NCBI GenBank assembly: GCA_022836615.1
Contig: MU405366.1
Location: 1 to 64,000 of the forward strand
DNA: 64,000 nt
Origin: Annulohypoxylon bovei var. microspora
Lineage: Eukaryota; Ascomycota; Sordariomycetes; Xylariales; Hypoxylaceae
Reading direction: 5' to 3'
Made by a program: the position numbers and the translations under genes. The notes under the pieces are model-generated. The model was given only the letters and a program-made list of their open reading frames with translations. It did not search any database and had not been told where the DNA came from. Positions 47,139-59,774 of this stretch are shown piece after piece (the stretch's first letter is position 1; each line of letters begins with the position of its first letter).

Positions 47139-50100
47139 TTAGAATAGCATCAAGTCGTCCTTCCCCTCGCCATTACCATGCTCCAATCCACCTTCTTCAT
47201 CCTCATCCGCGACGGAGGCAGTATCAGCAACACTCGCCAATTCCCATTCCGGCTTGTCAGCTTCACGTCCTGCTGGAGAGGGGCCAGATACGAAGACTTT
47301 ACGGCGCGGTCGAGACTGCTGACGAGAAGTAAACCCCACCAATTCAGCTTGAGATGACGGAGTTGCAGGGACGGTGTCATTCAGCCGTGAGCCACCTGCG
47401 TTCTCATGCGCACGCCCACCGCGCTTAGTTGCGTTGCGGGTGGCACCTCGCTCTCCACCTTCGTCGATGGCGTCTACAAAGACATCCCCATCCGTGGGAT
47501 CGTAACTAAGGCTAAGCGAACGCGTCGTTAAAGCGACTGTTTGGACATCGTCGTCAAAGCTGAGAAGATCGTCATCCTCCTCAACCGATGTCGCGGGCTT
47601 CGCAGTAACACCCTCCCCAACGCTACGCAGGCCGTTGTCGTTCAGAGTAACGTGTCGGAAAGTGTCCTGAATTGCCGGTGCGGGTCCGTTAGAGGGCGGG
47701 CTGGATACCTCTGTCTGGCCGCCCTGTCTTCGGGCATTCAACCTCTGCTCATCATCCAAGCGGGCATCAAAGGTAGTCCAGCTTGCACTCTGTCCGTCGC
47801 TAAGGCGTGCGGAGTTGGTTCCGCCGAGGTTTTGTCTGGGAGCGCGAGAACCTCCGCCGTTATATCCTAATCCAGGCTTAGAACCCCGAGGAGGTCGGTT
47901 ACCTCGGCCGAATCCCCTTCGATTAGCCCTGCTGCCTGCTGCGGCGCCCATACGGCGCTGATCCTGGGTTATAAATGGCGCCACGCGAGATTTGTCGTAT
48001 TCTACATCAACCTCCTCACCTCGAAGCATGGCGTCGTCGCTTAGGAATTCGTCGTGCGAATACGCACCTGTGAAGTCGGCACAAGTACAAACGCAACTCT
48101 CGCCACAGACCTGCTGGCATCGGTGGCCACACGAGAGAGCCCGCTCGCATGGTTGGCGACAGATAAGCTTGTCATGAGTTACCCTAATAAAACACGATTA
48201 GCATATAGTCGGCTGGTCGGATTTTGAAGGAAGATGGGAAAATAGGAAACTTACCAATGGCATTGACGCCCACACGCGTGGCCACAGCTGAGCTTATCTA
48301 GGCACTTCTGATCGCAACCACCGTGACAGTTAACCCAATCTTCGGGATGCGATATCCAAGTTGTCTTGCCATGATTCTGACACGTGATCGGTAGACGGCT
48401 ATCGCCTCCGAAGCGACCCTGTCTCTCGAAGACCTGTTGGACTTTTCCCCACATGTTCCACGATGCGCTGCTGGCGAACGCTAGGTTTATCATGTTTCCG
48501 AAGATGTAAAAACCTCGGCGAGCACGGCTGATGGAGACGACGCCACGATTCTCATCTTGGAGGAAGCCAGCTTGGTGCGGTCCGTGGGGGCCATTGCTTC
48601 GCACCAACGATAGGAGGACGATATCGTTCTCCTCTCCCTGGTACGAATCTACCGTGAAAACATTGGTGAACGGAGCCCAGTGTTTCATCTTATTCTTGAA
48701 TTGGGTAAGGATCTTCTTCTTCTGACCACGGTAGAACGTCAAAACCGTAATCTGAGCCGGTGGAACGCCGTTCATCAACAGGTAGTCTATGAAATGAATT
48801 ATCATTTCCGCCTCGAGAATGTTGTACCTGCTCAGATTCTCATCCAGGCCTTCAGTCCAAGTGTGGTGGAAGAAGAAAGAGGGAACAAGCATGCCAGGAA
48901 CGGGAGGTCGAACCTCGCCCTTGGTCACGACTGGGTGATCCTGCAGAGACGGGTAAAAAGGGTTAAGGACTTCGCGCAAGGGGGGAATCATTCTCCGTTG
49001 CATATTCAATACGGTGAAAGGCATCTGAAGGTTGACGAGACGTTCAAACATGGACACTCGCATAAAGTACGGCTCCTCTCCTAGGCTGGGCGTATCGCAG
49101 TGCGGAGCTAGCTGCTGATGGTCGCCAACGAGGATAAGCTGGTGGAGCGAGCCGTAGAGAGCCGAAAGAATGTTTGCTTCCCGAGTCTCGGCTGCCTCTT
49201 CGATCAGCATGGTACGCGGCCGCAGCGCAGCGAGCAAGCCACGGTACTTGCACAATCCTGTAGTGGTGCACCCGATAATCTCAATCCGCTGCGACTTGAT
49301 ACACTTCGTATCCTTGTACCATCGGTTGATCTTGAGATTCTTGGAGATCCGGGCATTGTCGGCGAGCATGTGACGAAAGTGTTGGCGGTGCAGCGTCAAC
49401 AGTTTCTTCTGCCAGCACTGGTACACGGCGCCGCGATACTTGGCGTCAATGTCCCACAGGTCCGACTTCTGGAGCTCTCGACGAATCACGAGATCGTCAC
49501 CAGCAAGGTTCTGGGGGTTCGCGCCGGTCCACAGGTGTCTGATTGGCAAAAACTTGCCCTCGATCCGACCGCAGTTCTCATCTTCGTCAACGATACAATC
49601 ATCGAGTTCTAGATCATAGTCCTCCGCGTCCAGATCTAGACTGTCAACATCTTCGACTACCTCGAAATCGGGCTCCTTCTCGTCCGGCAACTTCACCTTC
49701 ACGAGTTGGCTTCCCATCCACTCCGCCAGCGGCCCAACGGGCTGATCTGGCGACGAAGGGGCAGCGGCCCATGCCTGTTCGGTTTGGATAGACTCGAGCT
49801 GGCTTTCTGTTATGATGCCCACGGATCGGAGAGTCTCGGGGCTGATGAGCTCGTTAGGGAAGACATCATCGATAACCTTTTCCACCATCGCAATGTTCTT
49901 CTTGCGCGCAGACTCGAAGGTCTTGAAGTCGCGGTCTGCCCGATGAGTTCGCGAAGGCGCTGCGCGACGGCGAAGGTTGTACATGCTGTACCGCTTGATG
50001 ACTTCGTTCTGAGTGCGACCGCCAAGTCGGACCACCTTAAAACCAACATTGATCAGCTGAGTCAGAATTTGGTCGACAGCGTGGTTCGTCTGAGCGGCGA

Positions 50101-51349
50101 CGATGATAACGTTGCTGCCCCTCTCCTGGCTCTCCAGGAGAATCTGCAGGGCTTGCACCGATGTAAACGTCTTGCCCGTTCCCGGAGGGCCCTGAACAAT
50201 GGCTAACTCTTTAGTGAGAATACGGTGCACGGCGCTAAGCTGGGAGTTGTCTAAGTTGGTATACTTAGAAAGTTGGGTGTCGAAGCCGTCTATCACGGGG
50301 TAGCTACGAAGCGGCTCGCTAACCTCGGCCATCTTCACGCTCACCTCGCTTGCCGTCATAGAGGACGAATCTGGAACGTGGTGTACCAAGGATCTGATAT
50401 CCATCTGCGTGCTCTCCCGGACGTGCTTCGCGGGAAGGTCGCTCTTGTCGGCCTGAACCAAGTACTTGTCAAGAGGCGTCTCCGTGCTTGCGACGTGTTG
50501 GAGGCCGACCATGCTGTGTCGAACAGCTTCGAAGTAACCAAATCGAGTCTCGATCATGATGAGTTCTTGGTCAGGATCCATGATAGCGTCGTCAAGGTTG
50601 GTCCATTGAAAATGAATCGTTGGTGGATTTTGGTCAAGACCATCACGAATGCGGTGGTCGGAGATGACGGCGGGCATGCAGATGGTCTTGAAGCCATCGC
50701 TGGCCGTCGAAACGGCCACGAGAGTTCCCACGGTGAGGCGACGCGTCTGAGTCCAACGAATCTTCTTGCCGGACCTCTCGGTGGAGAATTGGACTTGGCA
50801 CATGGGTCCAAGACGGGTCATCAGATAACCCCTAACAAAAACCTGGACAAGGTTATGCGTGAGTCAACTAGAAACTCAAGATGAGTTCCGATGGAATAGG
50901 TTTGGCTTGACTTACTTTGGTATAGATGCACATATCCTGGTCATCCATCATGGTAGGGTCGTCCTTGAATTTCTTGATCGAATATCGCAGCATCGTAATG
51001 CCCTCCTCTCTCTGGAGGCGGTAGTGCGTCTCGAGGTAGGTATCCTTATCTTTCCAGGGTTCTCGCCAAGTGTTTGGCAGAAGAGTGCGCATCTCTTCAA
51101 GCTGCTGAGGGTCATCCCAGTCGGGGTTGAGGTCTCGGCTGGTGGGTAGTTCTGGGTAGCTTCGCCACTCTTGCCCGGGCCTCGAAGGCGGGAGCTCGAA
51201 GTTCACATGATGCTTGATGGTGTCAAACTCGTGCTAGGAGAATATGTTAGTGACAGGTGGCCAGAGAAAGTGTAAAAGTTTTATGAGAACGTAGAACGTA
51301 CCTGCGAATCAGCAACATCAGAGCTGTCGGGATTCTCAGAGTCGGCCAT
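47139..51349 (-). CDS. NFX1/ZNFX1-type superfamily 1 RNA helicase
   Basis: Large UPF1-like helicase with C-terminal NFX1 zinc fingers, the group that includes ZNFX1 and fission-yeast Hrr1, which act in small-RNA pathways. Four exons, 51349-51302, 51233-50916, 50842-48255 and 48183-47139, give 1332 aa. A short acidic start is followed by an N-domain. The helicase core has Walker A GPPGTGKT near residue 345, Walker B-like LIEEAAE, motif III GDHQQL, motif V DSYQGEEND and motif VI SRARRG. A long acidic insertion (about 470-540) sits inside domain 1. After the core come NFX1-type fingers (CHGGCDQKCLDKLSCGH..CGRQC, RALSCGHRCQQVCGESC). The last 270 residues are an RGG-like Gly/Arg-rich and then acidic disordered tail ending in DDLMLF. 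All introns close in phase. Confidence 0.93.
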
Positions 51350-52690
51350 GGTTCATGGGTGATGCTTAGGTAGATATCCTTTTCGCGATCAGAGTACCAA
51401 GATGCCAGGGCCAAGTCACTTCAAATTAATCATGAGAGACAACTGATAGAGAGTGACTATAAAAGTGATCGGTGGTAATAACAAATACGACGGCGGTGAT
51501 CAGTAGAATTAGAGGTAATAGGATAATGTGGTAGTGAGGTAGTGAGGTAGTGAGGTAGTGAGGTAGTAAGGTGAGAAGGGACAAAAGTGGTTGTTGGGAA
51601 GAGTGGATAGGTACCTAGATATGATCGTGGAAGTTTATACAGTTCCAAGCTCGTACCAGATGCGGGCGTTTAAACAGTTGTAATTACCTGCCCAGATAAC
51701 CTTATTAATAGTCCTAGAGGTAGTAAAGAACCTTGGAACTTTACTTTACGTGCTCAGTAGGTAGGTAGTGACGTATCTTGGGTTGGTAGTGGACTTCTAG
51801 GGAAGGGAGTACTTATATTGCATAGTTAGGTAGTTAAATTCTACTGTAGTTGCCCAGTATGATTCTGTAGTCATCCACCCTCCCAGAATACCTACTTACA
51901 GGTAGGTAGCCCTGGATAAAATACCAAGCTAGTACCCTACGGGTAGTTGCCTCAACTTACGAAATTTGAATCGTTCTTTCGTACCTATCAAGGTGTCTCA
52001 ATACTTATACGGGCCTAGATATATGTCGTAAGGCTAGACTAGGTAGTACCCAGGCATGTGTTGTTGAATTAAGCAAAACATTACTAGCTAGGTATCTGGA
52101 TATTGCGTAGTTAGATCAAGGTCGAGCTTGGAGAATTCCAACTTTCCCTCATGCTTGAATTTTGCCACTGTCTCAGACAATAGAGTCAGGTTGGGAGAAA
52201 CAGTGCAAACTATACATACATGGCTGACTCTCCGCGTTTGTAAAGGACCCTCCGTTGGCAAACAGAGACTCGTAACTACACCGCCAGAATCAAGTTTGCT
52301 CCAACAGCGAAAGTTGTGCTACTAGGTAAAATTTATGAAAACTACCTAGCCGGTTTTCCAATCCGATTCTAAATCAAATATCTGGGATAGAGACTAGAAC
52401 CTGAGAGTCTATTTGTATTAGGCTATATGACGAATCCATATGCTAACCTGGAGCATCAGTCTAGCTAACATTTACGTGGCAGTATAAATGGAGATGGCTG
52501 TTATGACTGACGGTCTTGACTACTAGTAGTGTTTATTTTCTTACCATGGACGTTCTTGGTACCGAACCTAGATAGGCGGATGTATAAGTATATGTTAACT
52601 TCTCCTACATAGATTGAACGTCGAGGATATGACCTTAGATAGCTAAGTATATTCATAAATAAGCTATTCAACACCTCATCATATGAATAA
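51350..52690. other. intergenic spacer with minisatellite
   Basis: About 1.3 kb that hold the helicase promoter, the 8-bp tandem repeat listed separately, and many TAGGTA words (51750-52100). No gene supported. Confidence 0.6.
51531..51570. repeat. GTAGTGAG 8-bp tandem repeat
   Basis: Four perfect GTAGTGAG units plus a fifth with one mismatch (GTAGTAAG). It lies about 190 bp upstream of the helicase ATG, so it could be length-polymorphic promoter DNA. Confidence 0.85.
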
Positions 52691-55608
52691 TTACACCATC
52701 GCCTCTCCCCAACTAGGAGGTCGATCCTCCAACTTCGTCCCCCACTCAGACTCCTGCTCTCCGAGAACTAACTCCATCGTCCATCCATGGTGGAAGAATG
52801 CGTGTCCGATCCAAGATTTAGTCCATGGCTGTCCATTAACTGTAATGTTCTGGATATATATGTTCTCGTAACCCGCGTCAAACCCTACCGTCTTTATCTG
52901 GGCTGTATTCCCGGTTAAGGGGCTCGTTATATTAACTTGTTTAAAGAACGGTGCTGAAATTAAATATACGTCTTGCCCGGCTATAGGAAACAGTCCCATC
53001 ATTCCAAATACCACAAAGGCACCCATGGAGCCTGAGTCATCATTTCCTGGCAAGCCATCGTGTGACGCATTGAACGAAGCTGGAATATAGGTATGCAACC
53101 GCTTCGCGGATAAGCCAGGACGCCCTGCATAATGATAAAGGTAGACTGTCGAGAATACGGGCTCGTTGGAGATGTCAGCAAGTCCCGACGTGTGGAAGAA
53201 GTCGAGCCGCTGGATGAATGACTCTTCGGCGCCCATCAAACCGATCAAGGTTGACATCGACTGTGGGACAAGACTATCGACTTTGTGAGCTGCATGCCGG
53301 ATTCACTAAAATGAGATCAATACTTACAATTGATACTGCCACACGCTTTAACCACCCAAGAGTTAGCAATAACCGCACCACCCAAATGATTCAGTTAAAA
53401 GCAATTATGGCGAAAAGAACTCCGTGAAGCTACACATCGAGTATGCCTGGGGGGACGGATAGGAGATTTGGAATACTAACCTAGCTTCAAAGGTTTCGCT
53501 AGGATTGGTAGTAAGTGAACAGAAACTCGCAAGCGCCGAGCAAGCGATCGGATCTTGATATCCCCAAGTTCCATTTTGATATTTCGGCTGGAAGAATCCA
53601 ACAAATCCCGTATCGTTGCCGTTTATAATAGAATTCTGTTCCGATTTCCCTAATATGTTAAGAGATGTTGTTAGTAGGTAGGTCCAATACATACGTATGT
53701 ATTTTGGTTTTTATTCTAGACAGTACTAGATGTTGTGTTCCTAAAATTGGTGACAAAAGGTTACCTATGAAAAAAAAACTTCTTTTTTTACTCACTGGTA
53801 TAAAGTTAGCTAGCTGGTATATCAAAGAGGATCGGAGATCGTTCGAAATGTTATTAAGCGTTAAAACTTCGACACAGTAACTTTTATACATACCACAATT
53901 CCTGCCAATTAGCACTTCTCGAAACGTATTTGTCGTATAAGTCATCTCGCCCAAGCCCCTGTGCCAACGTAGCAAGGCAGTAATCATCATACGCATACTC
54001 CAAGGTTCTTGAGATGCTACGAGAGTTCGTGCCGAATCCAACCGGGTCGAAGTCAAGATAGGGAATATAAGAAAGGTCCTTCCAGCTTTGTAGTCCACCT
54101 CGGCCATGGTATGCCCATTCTAGCGGTTCGACTTCAGCGTCCTGTATGATTGCTTCGAGTGCAAGCTCCCAGTCGATGCCCGTTAAATTCTTGACGTAAG
54201 CGTCTACAAGCACGACATCCGCATTGGAGCCACCTTGCGTCCATCCATTGCTCAGCGACCTATGAAGTGTGAGCATTTATCTTCATACTTAATTGAAAAG
54301 AGTCTCGGGGGCCTACATGTGACAGTCGGGTAACCAGCCTTCATGCTTGTAAATATCTAGGAGAGAGTTGACCATCTGAACCTGGGCGTTCGGGTCTAGA
54401 ATGGTAAGGAGCGGGTGTTGAACACGGCTAATCCAGGTTAGTAAATATTTACACAGGGTTGACGTTTGTGGAGATTTTAGTTACAATGCATCCCAAAGGC
54501 AGTAAAAGGAGTCAAAGTAGGGGATTCCGCTATCCCAGTATGGGTTTTCATCGGTATAATTTTGCGGTGAAATCATGCTCCTATATAATCCGCTCCAGAA
54601 GCTTGTTTGGAGATCTACGTCGGCACCGCCAGCATCGATAGAAACCGCGCTCAACTTCTGCCGCCACGCATCCTTGGCCTCGGCCACGAGCCTATCGAAG
54701 TCGCTGAGAGGGTCGGGGATCTCCTCTTGAGCCCGTCGGCAGGCCTGGTCAGCGCTGACAAAGCTGATCCCTGTTCTCGCTGTCAGGGTATTGTTTCCTA
54801 GATTGTTAAATCGAACCCATCCGCCGGCTTCTAGATAGAAAAGGTTGAAGCCGCGGGTAACATAAAGCTCTTTCGGCTCAACCCCTCCTCGATTATTGAC
54901 CCATACGCCGTCGTCGAAAACCTCACCGCCGAAAAAGTCGACACAGAAGTGCGCCTCGTACGACGCAGACCCAAAGCTCGGAAGGAACGTGCCATTGCCC
55001 TTGAGCCTCCCGCTTTCGGGGTCGACGGTAATCGTGGCATTCTGACGGCTTTGCCATAAGTCTGTCAAGTCTAGTAGTACCAAGGGATGCTGGTTGTCCG
55101 AAGCCGGAAATTCGAACTTGTACAGGGCCGCGTGCTCGCTTGAGGTCATCGCCGCTTTGATGCCGGATACCAACTCCACCCCAAAGTATCCCGGCGTGGC
55201 AACCACCGATTCCTCGACATAGTGCGTAGCCCTCTCGCCTATGAGAAAGTTGCAATTGTTTACCTCATCCCCAGCGCAGATCTGCGGGAATAAAGGAAAA
55301 TTCCCGAGGCTAGGATTTCCGCCTGTGCCAGAGTCATGTATCATGGAGAATCCAGTAATACTTGAGCCGTCGGTTGCGAACCCCCCGGTATTTTGACCAT
55401 TTACATCCGCCACAGGTTTTGCAAGAGCGTATGGTTTCGTACTGCCCGCAAACACATTCCCTCCATTATTGCTGCCAATAAGGGGGTCTATGAATTGGAG
55501 CACGTCGGCGCATACTCGTAGAGGAAAGATGAGAGAGATAAATACGAGGGTGACGAGGAGAATCGGATGCGGGGTGGGGGTTCCGCAGAGGAGCTGTCGG
55601 CGCACCAT
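52691..55608 (-). CDS. GH92 exo-alpha-mannosidase, one unresolved frame break
   Basis: Secreted calcium-dependent alpha-mannosidase (GH92) expected to trim alpha-1,2-mannose from N-glycans or wall mannan. Clear exons: 55608-54485, 54427-54317, 54259-53894, 53649-53481 and about 53273-52691. The N-terminal hydrophobic stretch is a signal peptide. The beta-sandwich domain begins FIDPLIGSNNGGNVFAG. The helical domain has DSFYCLWD...F, GWLPDCHM, GGSNADVVLVDAYVK and EYAYDDYC. The last exon carries GLPGNDDSGSMGAFVVF and GLFPIAGQDVYL with the conserved acidic pair. The fourth exon joins the third one base out of frame with canonical AG/GT sites. A single extra G in GGG at 53648-53650 would explain it. 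The last junction (GTTAGT...GATAG) keeps frame but shortens a conserved loop. The gene may be intact with a sequence error, or recently broken. Confidence 0.8.
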
Positions 55609-57500
55609 CTTGGCTAATAATGAATTCCTTTAGGATGTCACAGCCTGACGCGCCTTTCAATAAGAGGCTTCAGAAGAAGGGAGAGGAGTTTAAGAATTGC
55701 ATTCCAAAGTAACCTTGTACCGTATCTCATATCTTTCCAACCTACCTACCTACCTACCTACATGTATGGATTGTAGCATACATACACGCATACTCCGACC
55801 TTCCCGAAAGGGTTGACATCCTGGCCTTGGTGGCAGGAACACCCAAATGATTATTTGTCGATCTTTTTTTTCTTCTTTTCTTCTGCTTTAAATTCGATTC
55901 AATAAATGGAGAAATGCAGGGAATAAGGGGAGCTTCTAGCTCCTGGAACTGTAAAACAGAGACACCTACGCAAACCTATCTACCTAGACAACTGAATGAT
56001 TCTCATCAAGTGTGTATGATTGATATTCACTTCAAAGCCTTTATCAATGTAAGATCCTGTTTGATTATTTTGCGACTGATGCAGCCACCCGACAAGCCCC
56101 ACGCCTGCGATGCAGGACCACCTGGTACCTACCTAGGTACCTAGCTTCACCTTGTTGGGTACCTAGGGTGGACTGAGGTACCTAGGTAGGTAGTGTGACA
56201 GGCTCTGGACTTCCAAATCCAGGCGTATGTTCGCCAGGAATACACCCCTGGTCGAGCTTCACGGTATGGTACGGCTTCGCAAAATAATCAAACTCCCAAA
56301 TGCGCCCGGGGACACAGGGATAGGTAAACGGAGGCTAAAGAGCGGTATTGACCCACTCAGCGGTCATGCCATTAGTCTCGAATGCGACCGTGCGACGACG
56401 AACTTCAACTCTATCGATTTCAAAAGTTCGAGATTCAAGAATGACAGGCTACGTGAACGTTGGATCCCAAGGCCAATCTCTTCGTTCCGTTTCTAATATC
56501 TCCCAAGCGGGTAGCCTAGGTAGGTAGTTGAGATTCCTCCGAAAGAGAGTCGGCAAACTTCGTGATGAGGCGGGCTTCCGACATCTTATTAGGATAGTGT
56601 AGTGACCGTTCTTCGCGTCAACATCGAAAGGCAACTTAGAGATCCCGGAAGCATCCGATGTTGCAAACTCCAACACTTAAATCCTCGCTAGTATGTCCGT
56701 TCTCACAGTAGAGAAATAGGTATACAGGGATTGTAGAGGCACGAGATATATACTAGCCGGCCCGCAGATAGCTCTTGGCTCCTGTCGCATTGCCGACACG
56801 GACACGGCCTTATAACGGCCACCCGTCTCGGCGCAAGCTCCGCCCTAAACGACGTCACCATTATCTACGACAAGACTCGAAACGAGACTTAGGAAATAGT
56901 ACTGTTCGTACATGATATAGCGTTAGGAAACAAGTCTAGATCCAATATCAAGGTTTTGACGAGTAGGATACAAAGCACGTCCACGATTCTCTAGCGTATA
57001 TGCCTACCTAGGCAGGTAGACTGGTAGGTAGGTAATCAAGCAATCCGTCGTTATCAACTCCATCTACCTATGTGAAAGCCCGAATACTACTAGTCACGTT
57101 AGTTATGAGAGAGTTCTATAGGGCGATAGCATATTTGTCGACTACCTACGCCGGCCTAGCTTTAGGCAAGGGGTAGATTCGCCTCTAGTACGGTCCGTCT
57201 CTTGATGATGAATGTGTCATGTACTGTAAAATTGTGGCCTTCGTTAATCAGATACTACGATTCGTGACGAAACAGCTATACTATATGACCTTCCCTTTCT
57301 GCGAGAATTAAACTAATATAACGGAAGCATCTAACGCATGACGCGAATGAACTAGACTTAAATTTTGCTGTTACAGCCCGAGAAACGAATGGCCAATCGA
57401 ACCGCATATACACCCCTTATTGTTCCTTTTTATGAGTACCTAGCTAGGTATTTAAAACTGCAAGCTTCCAGACTCCTATATTAGAGAACCAGCAGCAATC
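55609..57500. other. intergenic spacer with decayed frame
   Basis: About 1.9 kb between divergent genes. It contains a CCTACCTACCTACCTACC tract (55740-55760), a cluster of TAGGTACC palindromes (56126-56195), and the decayed frame listed separately. On plus, 56765-56890 also reads protein-like (GHGLITATRLGASSA) but has no start or domain. Confidence 0.5.
56182..56676 (-). pseudogene. decayed reading frame with two in-frame TAG codons
   Basis: One minus-strand frame reads as ordinary protein for about 164 codons, interrupted only by TAG at 56449-56451 and by another TAG after EWVNTAL. Segments include GHYTILIRCRKPAS, FEIDRVEVRRRTVAFET and WEFDYFAKPYHTVKLDQG, ending GSPEPVTLPT before TAG at 56182-56184. 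Both internal stops would be Gln codons after a single C-to-T change. There is no start codon, and sequence upstream is stopped. I do not recognise the family. It could also be two exons of an unmodelled gene. Confidence 0.4.
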
Positions 57501-59112
57501 ATGGGGGGCTTGACAATTCTAGCGGGCATAAACATCCTGACGCTCATCATTCCGCGATCCCTTGCAGTCCCTTTCGTATCCGACGCCACCACCACTTACT
57601 ACTCCGACGCAGCCACCACGGTCCCAGTCGTCCAAGTTACGAACGTGACTTCTCACGGCCGATTCACGGGACCGCCGGCCACCACTACGGGCGCGCTCTC
57701 TACAGACGTTGCTGCCGCGACCATCGTGGCTAGTCCACCAGAGTCGTACAAGTTAGAATATCCAGCAGACGGAAAGCTTCATGAAGAAGAACCCGCGCCG
57801 TACACGCCCGATGGTGGGCTGGGGACTAACGGGTCCGAACCAGGTGAGTAGCATCTAGAGTCATTATTACACTTTTTAGCATGCCTCGGGGGCTTTTCTC
57901 ACTGCCGTCGGGAGTTATTCTCCTAAGACACGAGTCCAAGCTCCCGATCAACCGCCAAACATTCTAAAAAGAGAAAATAATGACTTCCGATGCTGTAGTG
58001 TACCGAGTAATAAGCGACTTCGACTACGAGTCCGTCGCCTTAGCATTATATCAAGAATACATTGAGCTAGATCTCTTTCAATGGGGATTAGCCCAATTCT
58101 CCGACGACGACTTCGAGGCGGCCGGACTGGGCGCGGAAGATCGATATCTCATCGAGTTCATGGCTGATCAAGAGCTTGGCCATGCCACTGCCCTGTCGAA
58201 CATGCTCGGCCCGGAAGCGCCGGTGCAGTGCGCTTACAACTATCCGATCTCAGACGTCCGAGAGTTCATCGACTTCAACCAGAAACTGACGAGATGGGGC
58301 GAGTCTGGGGTTTTGGGTTTCATAAACCACCTGGATTCTCGAGAGACGGCGCAGATACTCTTACAATCTATCACCACAGAATCGCGGCAGCAGATGGTCT
58401 TTCGTCAATTCGAAGGCCTCTTCCCGATGCCTCTCTGGTTCGAGATAGGCATACCCCAGTCGTGGGCGTGGACTCTCCTGGCCCCGTATATATCATCATG
58501 CCCATGCAACCAGACTCGTCTGATCTGGCAGAACTTCCCTCCTCTGCGCATACTCAACCAGCCTAACCCGGCCCGTATCAACGGCTCTGATGTCTGGAAC
58601 GAGACGACGAGCGCATACGCGAACGCGCTCAGCACCGCGAACATCACTGCTGCGGAAAGCTGCCTGAATGCCACGGCCGGCGAGAACTGCAGCCCAGCAA
58701 TCACCAATAACAGGAGCATCCCGTTGTCGTACCCAGGCCGCCAAGTTTTCCTTAATTGGGATGCACCAGGTTCGTTGTCTCTCTGCCTCCGATTATCAGA
58801 CTAGAAACCCTGACACTTTCGTTAGGATATCGTACCGGTCCTAATAATAGTTACATCACCAGTACCAACGCCGGGACTGCTAAATATGCCGCCTGGGTCT
58901 CCCAGCTCAACGTTACATACACTCCTTTGCATTGCACTGGAAATTCTACCGCGTACACATTTCAGCCCAATACTACTACGTACGAAGGTGATCCCGCCGT
59001 CAACGGCACCATCTTCTTAGCCATCACGGACGAAGATCTCTACGTGACACCGTTCAACCTCTCACTAATTAACCCGCACGTCAACGCGTTGGCCATATAC
59101 CAAGCAGGCTGA
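57501..59112 (+). CDS. rds1: Rds1-type ferritin-like stress protein
   Basis: Secreted ferritin-like protein of the fission-yeast Rds1 family, which is induced by nutrient and stress signals. Three exons, 57501-57843, 57999-58769 and 58826-59112, give 466 aa. Intron 1 joins YTPDGGLGTNGSEP to VYRVISDFDYES. Intron 2 (GTTCGT...GTTAG) joins WDAPG to YRTGPNN. Residues 1-22 are a signal peptide. The ferritin-like four-helix part starts with LALYQEYIELDLFQWGL and continues FMADQELGHATALSNML, carrying the spaced Glu and His residues. The second half has many N-glycosylation sites (NGS, NET, NIT, NAT, NNS). A frame starting at ATG 57980 would skip the signal peptide and is less likely. It is convergent with SPT8. 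Confidence 0.9.
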
Positions 59113-59774
59113 GAGTTGGGATTCCGATAATGAAGATGCCCGTAAATTATCCTCCGGGGACGATAAAAGTTACCCGGCGCGGGCCGACGCGGGAGTAAGA
59201 GGAGCATATAGTAGAACTAAAATAAGAATTCTGGAGGGAACTATGATGCGTGCCAGTTTCGCCACATATGTATGCGCGCAAAGACACAATGCCAATGCGA
59301 CCCTCGGAGTATTAATCACGTATCACCCATGTTTGCGATGTTTGCGATTTGTATAGTGATATGCCATGCCGAAGCTTGCGACTATGCTATTAGAGCGTGC
59401 TTCATATCTCGTCTAATGTAAGACATAAAGATATCTTGATACAGCTCACCGTATGCACAGGACGACGTTATGTCATGCATCTCTAGCCGATCTGCCTAAT
59501 ATGCTCCGTAGTACACGCGATCGAAATCCGCTTGCGATAATCAACACCGTTACGCCGTTTCCAAAACACCTATGGGTATCTTTTTTCTTTCCAAACGAGC
59601 CTGAAAACCAACTAAAAAGATGCCATGATTCGCTTGATACCGAGGCACCGCTCCTGATGACCTCGTTCCCTCCAACTATAACGTCCAAACCCATTATCGA
59701 CCATGTATAATTGCGAGAGTTTCAGTAGGTAGTGTATGCGATAAGCGCTCCAACCATCGTCAGCGCTGCGACGG
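59113..59774. other. intergenic spacer between convergent genes
   Basis: About 660 bp of 3' flanks of the rds1-type gene and SPT8. Short frames only. Nothing further seen. Confidence 0.6.

Noticed and set aside
49118..50884. Three long plus-strand frames (164-203 codons) over the helicase
   Set aside because: Antisense shadows without domains. The helicase motifs on minus are complete.
56765..56890. Plus-strand protein-like segment containing GHGLITATRLGASSA
   Set aside because: Too short, without start, splice sites or a family match. It may belong to the decayed material nearby but cannot be annotated.
57980..58804. Separate gene starting at ATG 57980
   Set aside because: It joins in phase to an upstream exon with a signal peptide and downstream to a third exon, giving a standard Rds1-type protein.
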